Shown here piece by piece: positions 45,697-54,002 of a stretch of 64,000 nt of DNA. The stretch is from Paludibacter sp. (GTDB taxonomy: Bacteria > Bacteroidota > Bacteroidia > Bacteroidales > Paludibacteraceae). Position 1 is the stretch's first letter, and each line of letters begins with the position of its first letter. Below the pieces are notes generated by a model. The model searched no databases and was not told where the DNA came from. It worked only from the letters and a program-made list of their open reading frames with translations. The stretch lies in the NCBI GenBank assembly GCA_028710895.1, contig JAQTTH010000001.1, positions 343,876 to 407,875 of the forward strand, written 5' to 3'. The translations under genes and the position numbers were made by a program.

Positions 45697-48600
45697 ATGA
45701 TTCAATTTTTCCGAACTCCCGCCCAACATCTTTACGCAGTGCAATCCAATCAACCCGTAGCGGCTGATGATGTACGAAAGTTAGAATGGCTTTTTGGTGA
45801 AGCTAAGTTGCTCGATACCGAAACTGTCGAAGGAAATTACGTCGGTCCGCGCCGCGAAATGATTACCCCCTGGAGTACTAATGCCGTTGAAATCACTCAA
45901 AATATGGGAATTTCCGGCATTATTCGTATAGAAGAGTACAGCCTGGTTCCTAACACTCCGTCGGCCAAAGGCGGTTTGGAATACGACCCGATGCTTCAAC
46001 GCATTTACACCGGTTTGAATCAGGAAATTTTTACGGTAAACAAGTTGCCTGAACCAATTCTGGAGATTGATGACATTGCTGCTTACAGTGCTCAGGAAGG
46101 TTTAGCATTAAGCCCCGACGAAGTTGCTTACCTGAACGGTATCAGCGAAAAAGTAGGTCGCAAACTGACTGACAGCGAAGTTTTCGGATTCTCACAGGTA
46201 AACTCCGAACACTGTCGTCACAAAATTTTCAACGGACAATTTATCATTGATGGCGAAGAAAAAGAACTATCGTTGTTCAAAATGATTCGCAAAACATCGG
46301 AAGAAAATCCAAACAAACTCGTTTCGGCTTACAAAGACAATGTGGCTTTCAACGCCGGTCCTAAAATCGAGCAATTTGCTCCTGCCAGTGGCGACAAACC
46401 GGATTTTTTCCAGATAAAAGAAATTGAATCGGTTATTTCATTGAAAGCCGAAACACATAACTTCCCTACTACCGTTGAGCCTTTCAACGGTGCAGCTACC
46501 GGAGCAGGTGGTGAAATTCGCGACCGCCTTGGCGGAGGAAAAGCAAGTTTGCCTATTGCCGGAACAGCGGTTTATATGACTTCATACGCTCGCAACGACA
46601 ATTCGCGCAGTTGGGAGAATGCCATCAATCCACGCAAATGGTTATACCAAACACCGGAACAAATTCTTATCAAAGCTTCGAACGGAGCTTCGGATTTTGG
46701 AAATAAATTCGGTCAACCGCTTATCTGTGGTTCGTTGCTGACTTTTGAACACGAAGAAAACGACAAAAAATTCGGTTACGACAAAGTAATTATGTTGGCC
46801 GGTGGTGTTGGTTTCGGAACCATGCGCGACGCACTGAAAGGTGAAGTTGGCGTTGGCGAAAAAGTGGTGGTAATGGGTGGTGATAACTACCGCATTGGTA
46901 TGGGTGGTGCAGCCGTTTCATCTGTTCAAACAGGTGAATACGACAATGCTATCGAATTAAATGCTGTACAGCGTGCCAATCCTGAAATGCAAAAACGTGT
47001 TTCGAACGTGATTCGTACATTGGCTGAAGCCGATACAAACCCTATCGTTTCTATCCACGACCACGGTGCAGGTGGACACCTGAACTGTTTGTCGGAATTG
47101 GTAGAAACTACCGGAGGTAAAATTGATTTATCAGCGCTTCCTGTAGGCGACCCAACCCTGAGCGCCAAAGAAATTGTAGGTAATGAGAGTCAGGAACGTA
47201 TGGGATTTGTACTTCCTGAATCAGCTATCGAAGGCGTACGTCGCATTGCTGAGCGTGAACGCGCTCCAATGTATGTAGTGGGTGAAACTACCGGTGATAT
47301 GAAATTTGTATTCGAACAAGCCGATGGTAAAATGCCTATCGATTTGCGTCTGGATTATATGATTGGTAAACCGCCACGCACGATTATGACCGACAGCACG
47401 ATCGAAGAAAAATATGCTCCGGTTGAAATCACCGAAGATAAATTACAGGAATATATTCAAAACGTATTGCAGGTAGAGTCTGTAGCTTGTAAAGACTGGT
47501 TGACAAATAAAGTTGACCGCTCTATTACCGGTAAAATTGCCCGTCAACAATGTGCAGGTGAAATTCAGTTACCATTGAACGACTTGGGTGTTGTAGCACT
47601 TGATTACCGCGGAAACGTGGGTATCGCCACTTCTATCGGTCATGCACCGTTGGCAGCTATGGCAAATCCTGAAGCTGGCTCGGTGTTAGCTGTTGCCGAA
47701 GCATTGACTAATATTGTTTGGGCACCGTTGACCGACGGATTGGATAGTGTATCGTTGAGTGCCAACTGGATGTGGCCTTGTAACAATCCGGGCGAAGATG
47801 CCCGTTTGTACAAAGCCGTGGAAGCTTGTAGCGATTTCTGCTGCTCACTGGGCATCAACATTCCTACCGGAAAAGACTCACTTTCGATGACTCAAAAATA
47901 CGGTAACGACAAAGTATTCTCACCCGGAACTGTGATTATCTCTGCCGGAGCAGAAGTTTCAGATGTGAAGAAAACTGTTTCGCCCGTATTGGTGAACGAT
48001 GAAAAAACTGCTGTTTATTATGTCGATTTTTCATTCGACAAACACAAACTGGGTGGTTCGGTATTGGCACAAACATTGAACAAAATTGGCGAAGAAGTAC
48101 CAACGGTACAAGATGCCGAATACTTTAAAGCGGCATTCGACAGCATTCAGGAACTCATTGGCAAAAACCTGATTTTAGCCGGTCACGATATTTCCGAAGG
48201 TGGTATCATAACTGCATTGCTCGAAATGTGTTTCGGAAATGCTAACGGTGGTTTGAACGTAAATTTGGATTACATTGCCGAAAATTCATTAGTAACCATG
48301 TTGTTTGCCGAAAATCCCGGGGTATTAATTCAGGTGAAGGACAAACGCGCTGTTGAAAAAATACTTACCGAGAATGGGGTTGGCTTTGCACGCATTGCTA
48401 CTCCAATTGCTGAACGTCGTTTGGAAATTGGCCGTAAAAAAGAATCCTATTCATTTGCAATTAATGATTTACGCGACATTTGGTTCCGCTCGTCTTACTT
48501 GCTCGATCGCAAACAAAGTGGCGAAATCTGCGCTTCGGCTCGTTTCAACAATTATAAAAACCAACCTTTGGAGTTTGCATTTACCAATAGTTTCAAAGGC

Positions 48601-49398
48601 AAATTCTCACAATTCAATATTTCTCAAGACCGCACGCCAAGTGGCATAAAAGCTGCCATTATCCGCGAAAAAGGAACCAATGGCGACCGTGAAATGGCTT
48701 ACACCTTGTACCTTGCCGGTTTTGACGTAAAAGACGTTCACATGACCGACCTGGCAACTGGTCGCGAAACGTTGGAAGACGTGAATATGATTGTGTTCTG
48801 CGGTGGATTCTCTAACTCCGACGTATTGGGTTCTGCCAAAGGTTGGGCCGGTGGATTCTTATTCAACGAAAAAGCCAAACTGGCATTGGATAACTTCTAC
48901 AAACGTAACGACACGTTGAGCTTGGGTATTTGTAACGGCTGCCAGTTGATGATAGAACTTGGATTGGTAAATCCGGAGCACGATGTACAACCACGCATGA
49001 AGCACAACGATTCACATAAATTCGAATCTGCTTTTGTCGGTTTAAATATTCCTGAGAACAACTCGGTCATGCTTGGTTCACTTTCGAATAGCAAACTGGG
49101 TGTTTGGGTGGCACACGGTGAAGGAAAATTCTACCTTCCAAAACCTGAAAGCGAATACAACATCATTGCTAAATACTCGTATGCAAGCTATCCTGCCAAT
49201 CCAAACGGTTCGGACTATGGTGTTGCCGGTATTTGTTCAACAGATGGTCGTCACCTGGCTATGATGCCTCACCCTGAACGTGCGGTATTCCCATGGCAAT
49301 GGGCACACTATCCTGCCGACCGCAAAGCAAACGATCAAATCACTCCGTGGGTGGAAGCGTTTGTAAATGCACGGGAATGGGTGGAAAAACATAGTTGA
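45697..49398 (+). CDS. purL: Phosphoribosylformylglycinamidine synthase, single-chain
   Basis: 1233 residues, the large fused PurL of Bacteroidota and Proteobacteria. It carries out the fourth step of purine synthesis (FGAR + Gln + ATP to FGAM). An N-terminal PurS-like part precedes a linker with FSQVNSEHCRHKIFNG. Two AIRS-type halves follow (ETHNFPTTVEPFNGAATGAGGEIRD; GVGFGTMRDAL; SIHDHGAGGHLNCLSELVE; PTGKDSLSM; LAGHDISEGGI). The C-terminal glutamine amidotransferase domain has GICNGCQ near 1076 (catalytic Cys) and the His-Glu pair in PHPERAVFP near 1192. Monocistronic, with promoter and terminator. Its codon use is noticeably more GC-rich and even than the neighbours', as expected for a highly expressed gene. 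Confidence 0.97.
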   Translation: MIQFFRTPAQHLYAVQSNQPVAADDVRKLEWLFGEAKLLDTETVEGNYVGPRREMITPWSTNAVEITQNMGISGIIRIEEYSLVPNTPSAKGGLEYDPMLQRIYTGLNQEIFTVNKLPEPILEIDDIAAYSAQEGLALSPDEVAYLNGISEKVGRKLTDSEVFGFSQVNSEHCRHKIFNGQFIIDGEEKELSLFKMIRKTSEENPNKLVSAYKDNVAFNAGPKIEQFAPASGDKPDFFQIKEIESVISLKAETHNFPTTVEPFNGAATGAGGEIRDRLGGGKASLPIAGTAVYMTSYARNDNSRSWENAINPRKWLYQTPEQILIKASNGASDFGNKFGQPLICGSLLTFEHEENDKKFGYDKVIMLAGGVGFGTMRDALKGEVGVGEKVVVMGGDNYRIGMGGAAVSSVQTGEYDNAIELNAVQRANPEMQKRVSNVIRTLAEADTNPIVSIHDHGAGGHLNCLSELVETTGGKIDLSALPVGDPTLSAKEIVGNESQERMGFVLPESAIEGVRRIAERERAPMYVVGETTGDMKFVFEQADGKMPIDLRLDYMIGKPPRTIMTDSTIEEKYAPVEITEDKLQEYIQNVLQVESVACKDWLTNKVDRSITGKIARQQCAGEIQLPLNDLGVVALDYRGNVGIATSIGHAPLAAMANPEAGSVLAVAEALTNIVWAPLTDGLDSVSLSANWMWPCNNPGEDARLYKAVEACSDFCCSLGINIPTGKDSLSMTQKYGNDKVFSPGTVIISAGAEVSDVKKTVSPVLVNDEKTAVYYVDFSFDKHKLGGSVLAQTLNKIGEEVPTVQDAEYFKAAFDSIQELIGKNLILAGHDISEGGIITALLEMCFGNANGGLNVNLDYIAENSLVTMLFAENPGVLIQVKDKRAVEKILTENGVGFARIATPIAERRLEIGRKKESYSFAINDLRDIWFRSSYLLDRKQSGEICASARFNNYKNQPLEFAFTNSFKGKFSQFNISQDRTPSGIKAAIIREKGTNGDREMAYTLYLAGFDVKDVHMTDLATGRETLEDVNMIVFCGGFSNSDVLGSAKGWAGGFLFNEKAKLALDNFYKRNDTLSLGICNGCQLMIELGLVNPEHDVQPRMKHNDSHKFESAFVGLNIPENNSVMLGSLSNSKLGVWVAHGEGKFYLPKPESEYNIIAKYSYASYPANPNGSDYGVAGICSTDGRHLAMMPHPERAVFPWQWAHYPADRKANDQITPWVEAFVNAREWVEKHS

Positions 49399-49424
49399 TA
49401 GTTGACAGTTCATAGTTGACAGTT
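49392..49424. repeat. Short tandem repeat after purL
   Basis: ATAGTTGACAGTT-like units (ATAGTTGATAGTTGACAGTT, then CATAGTTGACAGTT) sit directly after the stop codon, before the terminator. Confidence 0.45.
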
Positions 49425-49432
49425 TAATATAG

Positions 49433-49468
49433 AATCACGACTTCACTTCGGTGGGGTCGTGATTTTTT
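49433..49468 (+). terminator. Terminator after purL
   Basis: AATCACGAC / GTCGTGATT stem with a 14-base loop, followed by T6. Confidence 0.9.
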
Positions 49469-49607
49469 GTTTCAAAGCATGATCCGGGCAAAATATCCGG
49501 TTGATTCAGCTCTTTTCGTTGAATATATTCAGCCAAATAACCAACAAACACAGTTCGTAATTTGTTATATTATTGAGTACTTAGATACGAATAAATCACT
49601 AAATAAC

Positions 49608-49614
49608 AGGAGGT
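49608..49614 (+). promoter_or_regulatory. Strong Shine-Dalgarno sequence
   Basis: AGGAGGT six bases before ATG 49621. Full Shine-Dalgarno matches are rare in Bacteroidota, and no other gene in this window shows one as strong. It fixes the start of the cytidylate-kinase-like gene. Confidence 0.65.
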
Positions 49615-49620
49615 ATAACC

Positions 49621-50253
49621 ATGAAGCTATCAAAATCGTTTGTCATTACAATCAGTCGGCAGTTAGGAGCCGGAGGAGCCTTTGTTGGTCAGGAGTTAGC
49701 AAGTAAGCTAAATATCTTTTTTGCCGACCGTGCCATACTTCGGGATGCTGCAAAAAGACTCTCTACTTTTGAAGAGAACCTGGAATCGCGCGAAGAGAGA
49801 TTACTCTCGTTTTGGCATTCATTTCTGAAAACAGTTCCACACGAAGATGTTATTACTGTGCCTTCTGTTACTCCGGCATTGGAATACACGGATCAGGAAT
49901 TGTTCGATTCGGAAGCCGAAATAATCAAAAAGATAGCCCGGGAACATCCGGCAATAATTTTGGGACGATGCGGACATTACATTTTGCGCGATGAACCAAA
50001 TCATGTAAGCGTTTTTCTACATGCAAACAAAGATTTCAGGGTTGAACGAATTCAGCAACTCTACAATCTGCCAAATGATGCTGCAACAGAAATGGTTGAA
50101 AAATCGGACAAAGACAGAGCGGCTTACTGTAAACGATTTACCCATCAGGAATGGACTAACACAGCCAATTACGATTTGTCGATTGACACAAGTAAAATTC
50201 CGCTGGAAAAAGTTGTTGAACTTGTTTTGCAGTATATCACGTTTCGTTCCTGA
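49621..50253 (+). CDS. Cytidylate kinase-like family protein
   Basis: 210 residues of the Cytidylate_kin2 type (PF13189-like). A P-loop-like start ITISRQLGAGGAFVGQELA (about 9-27) is followed by FFADRAILRDAAKRL. Later blocks are ILGRCGHYILRD near 115-126 and HVSVFLHANKDFRVERI. The LID-type arginine region DKDRAAYCKRFTHQEW precedes NYDLSIDTSKIPLEKVVELV. It may phosphorylate a nucleoside monophosphate, but members of this family are not well characterised. A strong Shine-Dalgarno and a terminator on each side show a single-gene unit. Confidence 0.85.
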   Translation: MKLSKSFVITISRQLGAGGAFVGQELASKLNIFFADRAILRDAAKRLSTFEENLESREERLLSFWHSFLKTVPHEDVITVPSVTPALEYTDQELFDSEAEIIKKIAREHPAIILGRCGHYILRDEPNHVSVFLHANKDFRVERIQQLYNLPNDAATEMVEKSDKDRAAYCKRFTHQEWTNTANYDLSIDTSKIPLEKVVELVLQYITFRS

Positions 50254-50289
50254 TTTAATTCTCTTTTACTTCGGTCTCATTCATTTACA

Positions 50290-50330
50290 AAACCACGAGT
50301 CACAAAAAGTGATTCGTGGTTTTGTTTTTT
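50290..50330 (+). terminator. Terminator after the cytidylate-kinase-like gene
   Basis: AAACCACGAGTCAC / GTGATTCGTGGTTT (one wobble) with a five-A loop, followed by TTGTTTTTT. Confidence 0.9.
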
Positions 50331-50438
50331 GACCAAAACCGGAACAACTAATCCATTTATACCAGTTTTTAGACATCATTTACCAATAAGTACCTGTTAT
50401 TGGCAATACCATATCTTTCAGTATTAAAAGTGAATAGC

Positions 50439-50446
50439 TAACTTTG
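50439..50446 (+). promoter_or_regulatory. -7 promoter element of the PL1 gene (TAACTTTG)
   Basis: Exact TAnnTTTG match. It excludes a start at TTG 50444, which lies inside it, and supports ATG 50495. Confidence 0.6.
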
Positions 50447-50494
50447 ACTGCTGAAAAATCATACTTTCAGTCTAATATTAAATCTATACATTTC

Positions 50495-52624
50495 ATGAGA
50501 AAGATTACAACAGCTTATATAATGTTCTTATTAATGCTGATTATTCCTCAATTGCTAAAAGCCGAAAACACTCCCGCCTTCCCGGGTGCCGAAGGTTTCG
50601 GACGCTACACAACCGGTGGACGTGGTGGCGCAGTATATCATGTAACTTCATTGGCCGATGATGGATCTGCCGGAACCTTTCGCTCCGTACTCAACAAATC
50701 AGGAAAGCGTACGATTGTTTTTGATGTGTCGGGTACAATTCATCTCACATCAGCTTTGAGTATTTCCAGTCCGAATGTCACCATTGCCGGACAAACTGCC
50801 CCGGGAGATGGCATTTGCATTGCCGATTATCCTTTTACTATCGGTGCAAGCAATGTCATAATCAGGTTTGTGCGCATACGACTTGGCAATATAAATGTTG
50901 CCTATCACGAAGGGGATGGATTTGGTGGAATGGACCAACAAAACATTATGGTCGACCACTGCTCGGTAAGCTGGAGCATCGACGAATGTCTGTCGGTTTA
51001 CGGTATGAAAAACCTCACTGTGCAATGGTGTATTGCTTCGCAAAGTCTGCGAAATTCCGGTCACAGTAAAGGTGCTCACGGTTATGGTGGCAACTGGGGA
51101 GGTTCGGGTGCAAGTTATCATCACAACCTGCTTTGTCATCACGACAGTCGCACACCACGCCTGGGACCACGTCCTTCCACACAAACCGACGAACGCATGG
51201 ACATGCGCAATAACGTCATCTATAACTGGGCCGGAAATGGCTGTTATGGTGGCGAAGGGATGCACGTAAACATGGTAAATAATTACTACAAACCGGGTCC
51301 CGGAACAAAACAAAGAAGTGCCGCTATTCAATATCGTATTGCTGCCATTGGTATTCGCACAACAGATTATGTAACTACCTATCCGGCATTTGCTCCCATG
51401 CTTCATGTTTGGGGTGATTATTTTGTCAATGGAAACTATATCTATGGCAATGCTGAAGTTACTGCCGATAACTGGACAAAAGGAATATATGCACAAATTT
51501 CCAATTCGAGTGTCGACAATTTATTTACATCTGTAACCCAGGACACCATGAAACTGGCAGCTCCTATCAACTATATTTACACGACAACACATACTACTGC
51601 TCAGGCTTACGATAAGGTTTTAAAATATGCAGGAGCCTCTTTGTCGCGCGACTGGGTAGATACATTAATGGTATACGATACCCGCAACGGAGTTGCCTCG
51701 CATACAGGTACCGGCAGTGGCGATGTGTATGGCATCATTGACACACAGGAAGATAACAGACCTACTAATGCTCCCTCCGACTGGACTGCGTGGCCTGTAT
51801 TAAAAAGCACTCCATGTCCTACCGACACCGACCAGGATGGAATGCCGGATGCCTGGGAAACAGCTAACGGTTTAAATCCAACAAATGCCTCGGATGCATC
51901 AACAACGAACAGCTCCGGTTACACAATGCTTGAAGTGTATATGAATAGCCTTGTATCAGATATAATGACTGCCGGCAACGAAGGCGGAACTGCAGCGGGC
52001 ATTATCGAAGGTGGCACAAGCACAACCACGCGCAAAGTAACACTGTCGCAAAGTACCTATAACGGAGCTTCTGGTGCCGGTTCACCCTGGGTATTTAGCG
52101 AAGGTTATAGCATTACAAACAATAACTCAAAGGCTTATGCCACCGGTAGTGAGCTTGGTATCAAATATTCTACCGGCGTGCAGTTCACTGTGAATTTACC
52201 AACAGGTATCACTGTTGACACAGTTAAATTTTCAGGATACGACAATTATTCAGGGACCGATTCGTATATAAGCGAGTTTAATGGAACAACATACAGTTCA
52301 ACAAATTATGTATTCACTCAAAAAACAGCGAGTGGAACCTACACCGTTTGCTCCAACACCATACCGCTGGCAACGCCCGCAACAGGATCGTTTACCTTTA
52401 CCCTGGCAGGCAATCAAACTGTTCTGACACTTATTTTATCAACTATAACAGCCACAGGTCTGAAAAAACAAACGATACTTGCTGCCGACCCCAATGCTCC
52501 TGTTCAGGTATATACGATAGACGGACGCCAGATTCGTTACAATGTCGCACGCAGCCGGGCAACCGAAAGATTAGCGAATGGAGTTTATATTGTCGACCGA
52601 CAAAAGGTGGTGATTAAAAACTAA
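50495..52624 (+). CDS. PL1-family pectate lyase with C-terminal sorting tail
   Basis: 709 residues from ATG 50495. Signal peptide (about 1-23), then FPGAEGFGRYTTGGRGG, the usual start of the Bacteroidota PL1 pectate lyases. The beta-helix carries IMVDHCSVSWSIDECLS near 155-171, NSGHSKGAHGYGGNWGG near 190, HHNLLCHHDSRTPRLGPR near 213, and a RNNVIYNW block. A calcium-loop-like segment DTDQDGMPDAWE is near 445. After a beta domain (about 520-650) it ends with VQVYTIDGRQI and GVYIVDRQKVVIKN, a T9SS-like tail. It eliminatively cuts polygalacturonate outside the cell. It is isolated 19 kb from the main pectin locus. Confidence 0.93.
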   Translation: MRKITTAYIMFLLMLIIPQLLKAENTPAFPGAEGFGRYTTGGRGGAVYHVTSLADDGSAGTFRSVLNKSGKRTIVFDVSGTIHLTSALSISSPNVTIAGQTAPGDGICIADYPFTIGASNVIIRFVRIRLGNINVAYHEGDGFGGMDQQNIMVDHCSVSWSIDECLSVYGMKNLTVQWCIASQSLRNSGHSKGAHGYGGNWGGSGASYHHNLLCHHDSRTPRLGPRPSTQTDERMDMRNNVIYNWAGNGCYGGEGMHVNMVNNYYKPGPGTKQRSAAIQYRIAAIGIRTTDYVTTYPAFAPMLHVWGDYFVNGNYIYGNAEVTADNWTKGIYAQISNSSVDNLFTSVTQDTMKLAAPINYIYTTTHTTAQAYDKVLKYAGASLSRDWVDTLMVYDTRNGVASHTGTGSGDVYGIIDTQEDNRPTNAPSDWTAWPVLKSTPCPTDTDQDGMPDAWETANGLNPTNASDASTTNSSGYTMLEVYMNSLVSDIMTAGNEGGTAAGIIEGGTSTTTRKVTLSQSTYNGASGAGSPWVFSEGYSITNNNSKAYATGSELGIKYSTGVQFTVNLPTGITVDTVKFSGYDNYSGTDSYISEFNGTTYSSTNYVFTQKTASGTYTVCSNTIPLATPATGSFTFTLAGNQTVLTLILSTITATGLKKQTILAADPNAPVQVYTIDGRQIRYNVARSRATERLANGVYIVDRQKVVIKN

Positions 52625-52684
52625 TTATCCGGTCAAAAATAGAAGATAAAAACAGAAACCTTCATATCGGTTCTTCTGTTCCTG

Positions 52685-52720
52685 ATCACGGTTTTATTAA
52701 ATAAGACCGTGATTTTTATT
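52685..52720 (+). terminator. Terminator after the PL1 gene
   Basis: ATCACGGTTTTAT / ATAAGACCGTGAT (one wobble), short AT loop, followed by TTTTTATTTTTT. Confidence 0.9.
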
Positions 52721-52804
52721 TTTTCATTTTCCAATCTACCTGTAATTTGTTTTAAACACAAAACAACTATTAAGTAGTAGGAATAATTAAATGTTATATT
52801 TTAC

Positions 52805-52959
52805 AACCACATAGCTGCACTTAGTTAGATAGTGACACAGAGTATCATTTGTTGAAAACATAGTACATATAATTGTATTACATTTACTATGAGATACTAT
52901 GTTAGCTTATTTATATTATTCTCTATGTGGCACTATGTCACTATGAATTCTATGTGGTT
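52805..52959. repeat. Imperfect long palindrome, MITE- or REP-like
   Basis: The ends are a perfect inverted repeat: AACCACATAG (52805-52814) and CTATGTGGTT (52950-52959). Inside them lie ATAGTGACACAG (52829-52840) and CTATGTCACTAT (52933-52944), complementary except for one base. The middle repeats CATAGTA / TACTATG words. CTATGTGG also occurs twice directly. The element fills most of the 400-base gap before the AraC gene; the flanks show nothing else but the promoter. Confidence 0.55.
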
Positions 52960-53002
52960 CATTTTTCTTTACGAAATACAACATTATAGTTTGAATACTA
53001 CT

Positions 53003-53010
53003 TATCTTTG
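53003..53010 (+). promoter_or_regulatory. -7 promoter element of the AraC gene (TATCTTTG)
   Basis: Exact TAnnTTTG match, 16 bases before ATG 53027. It argues against the longer frame starting at 52889 inside the palindrome. Confidence 0.55.
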
Positions 53011-53026
53011 CAGAAAAATTAGTACA

Positions 53027-53848
53027 ATGGCTTCAGAAAGTTCCGAATCGCTGCGATTCAATTATTACGATGTGTTTTTCAGTTATTACTTCAACCACGA
53101 AATAGTTTGTGGGAAAATGATACACGACCATATGTTGGTATATGTTTATTCGGGTGAGTTGGTGCTGGAGGAAGGAACGAAGAAAACGGTTATCAATAAG
53201 GATGAATGTGTTTTCCTGCGTCGCGATAACCGGGTGAATATGAATAAACAACCGAAAGGTGACGAAAACTTTCAGGCTATCTTCATGATTTTCAAGCGTA
53301 ATTTCCTGCGCGATTTCTATCAAACTGTTGATAAAAAGGAACTGCCTTTAGAAGTAGATAAACTGAAACCAAGCGTCATTAAATTGCCTCAAACTCCCGA
53401 TATCGAAAGCCTGTTTCACTCCATGACGCCTTATTTCGATTCGGACAAGGAACCGGCTAAGGAACTAATGCAATTGAAACTGCAGGAAGGTGTGTATTCC
53501 CTGCTAAGTATCGACAAGCGCTTCTACCCTGCCCTGTTTGACTTTACAGAGCCCTGGAAGATTGACATTCTGGATTATCTGGAAGCAAATTATATGTTTG
53601 ATCTTTCGGTGGAGCAAATTGCAGGCTTTACCGGACGCAGTCTGGCTGCTTTCAAACGCGACTTTAAAAAGATAAGTGAAGTGCCACCCCAAAAGTGGTT
53701 GATGGAGAAACGCCTGAAAGTGGCTCACGATAAAATCCGAAACGAAAAACGCAAAGTATCGGATGTGTACCTGGAAGTTGGATTCAAAAACCTCTCACAC
53801 TTTTCGTCAGCTTATAAAAAGCAGTTTGGTGCAGCACCAAGTAAATAA
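53027..53848 (+). CDS. AraC-family transcriptional regulator
   Basis: 273 residues from ATG 53027. The N-terminal ~150 residues form a cupin-like effector domain of the AraC_binding_2/ExsA type (HDHMLVYVYSGELVLEEG, KDECVFLRRDNRVNMNK). The C-terminal ~100 residues are the double HTH domain: LSVEQIAGFTGRSLAAFKRDF (first HTH), then VSDVYLEVGFKNLSHFSSAYKKQFGAAPS (second HTH with the AraC signature). Target genes and ligand are unknown. It is flanked by repeats and is not in an operon. Confidence 0.92.
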   Translation: MASESSESLRFNYYDVFFSYYFNHEIVCGKMIHDHMLVYVYSGELVLEEGTKKTVINKDECVFLRRDNRVNMNKQPKGDENFQAIFMIFKRNFLRDFYQTVDKKELPLEVDKLKPSVIKLPQTPDIESLFHSMTPYFDSDKEPAKELMQLKLQEGVYSLLSIDKRFYPALFDFTEPWKIDILDYLEANYMFDLSVEQIAGFTGRSLAAFKRDFKKISEVPPQKWLMEKRLKVAHDKIRNEKRKVSDVYLEVGFKNLSHFSSAYKKQFGAAPSK

Positions 53849-53888
53849 TTATTGAGCTTTTATGTAATGATGCTTAAGCCCCTTTGCT

Positions 53889-53993
53889 GCCGCACGATTG
53901 TATCGTGTGGCAATATCCTAAACCATATCCTGCTATATTTATCTCCTTTTCTTACTTTTCACGCGATGCAATCGCGCGGTAGCGGGGGGGGGG
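53889..53993. repeat. Two REP-like hairpins and a ten-G tract at the island edge
   Basis: Hairpin one is CACGAT-TGT-ATCGTG (53893-53907), extended by GCC/GGC. Hairpin two is CGCGAT-GCA-ATCGCG (53962-53976). They share the pattern nCGAT-3-ATCGn. A run of ten G follows at 53984-53993, between the AraC gene and the 3' end of hsdR. Confidence 0.6.
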
Positions 53994-54002
53994 AGGACTG
54001 GA

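Noticed and set aside
49392-49424. Possible CRISPR-like array after purL
   Set aside because: Only two or three short units with no spacers of constant length and no cas genes in the window.
50750-51496. 248-codon open frame on the minus strand
   Set aside because: It is wholly antisense to the clear PL1 pectate lyase gene, has no family resemblance and no promoter; a shadow of codon bias.
52889-53026. N-terminal extension of the AraC regulator
   Set aside because: It runs through the palindrome and the -7 element, and its residues are unlike an AraC effector domain; ATG 53027 fits better.
53984-53993. G10 tract as a phase-variation switch of hsdR
   Set aside because: It lies beyond the 3' end of hsdR and outside any promoter or coding frame, so slippage would not switch the gene.
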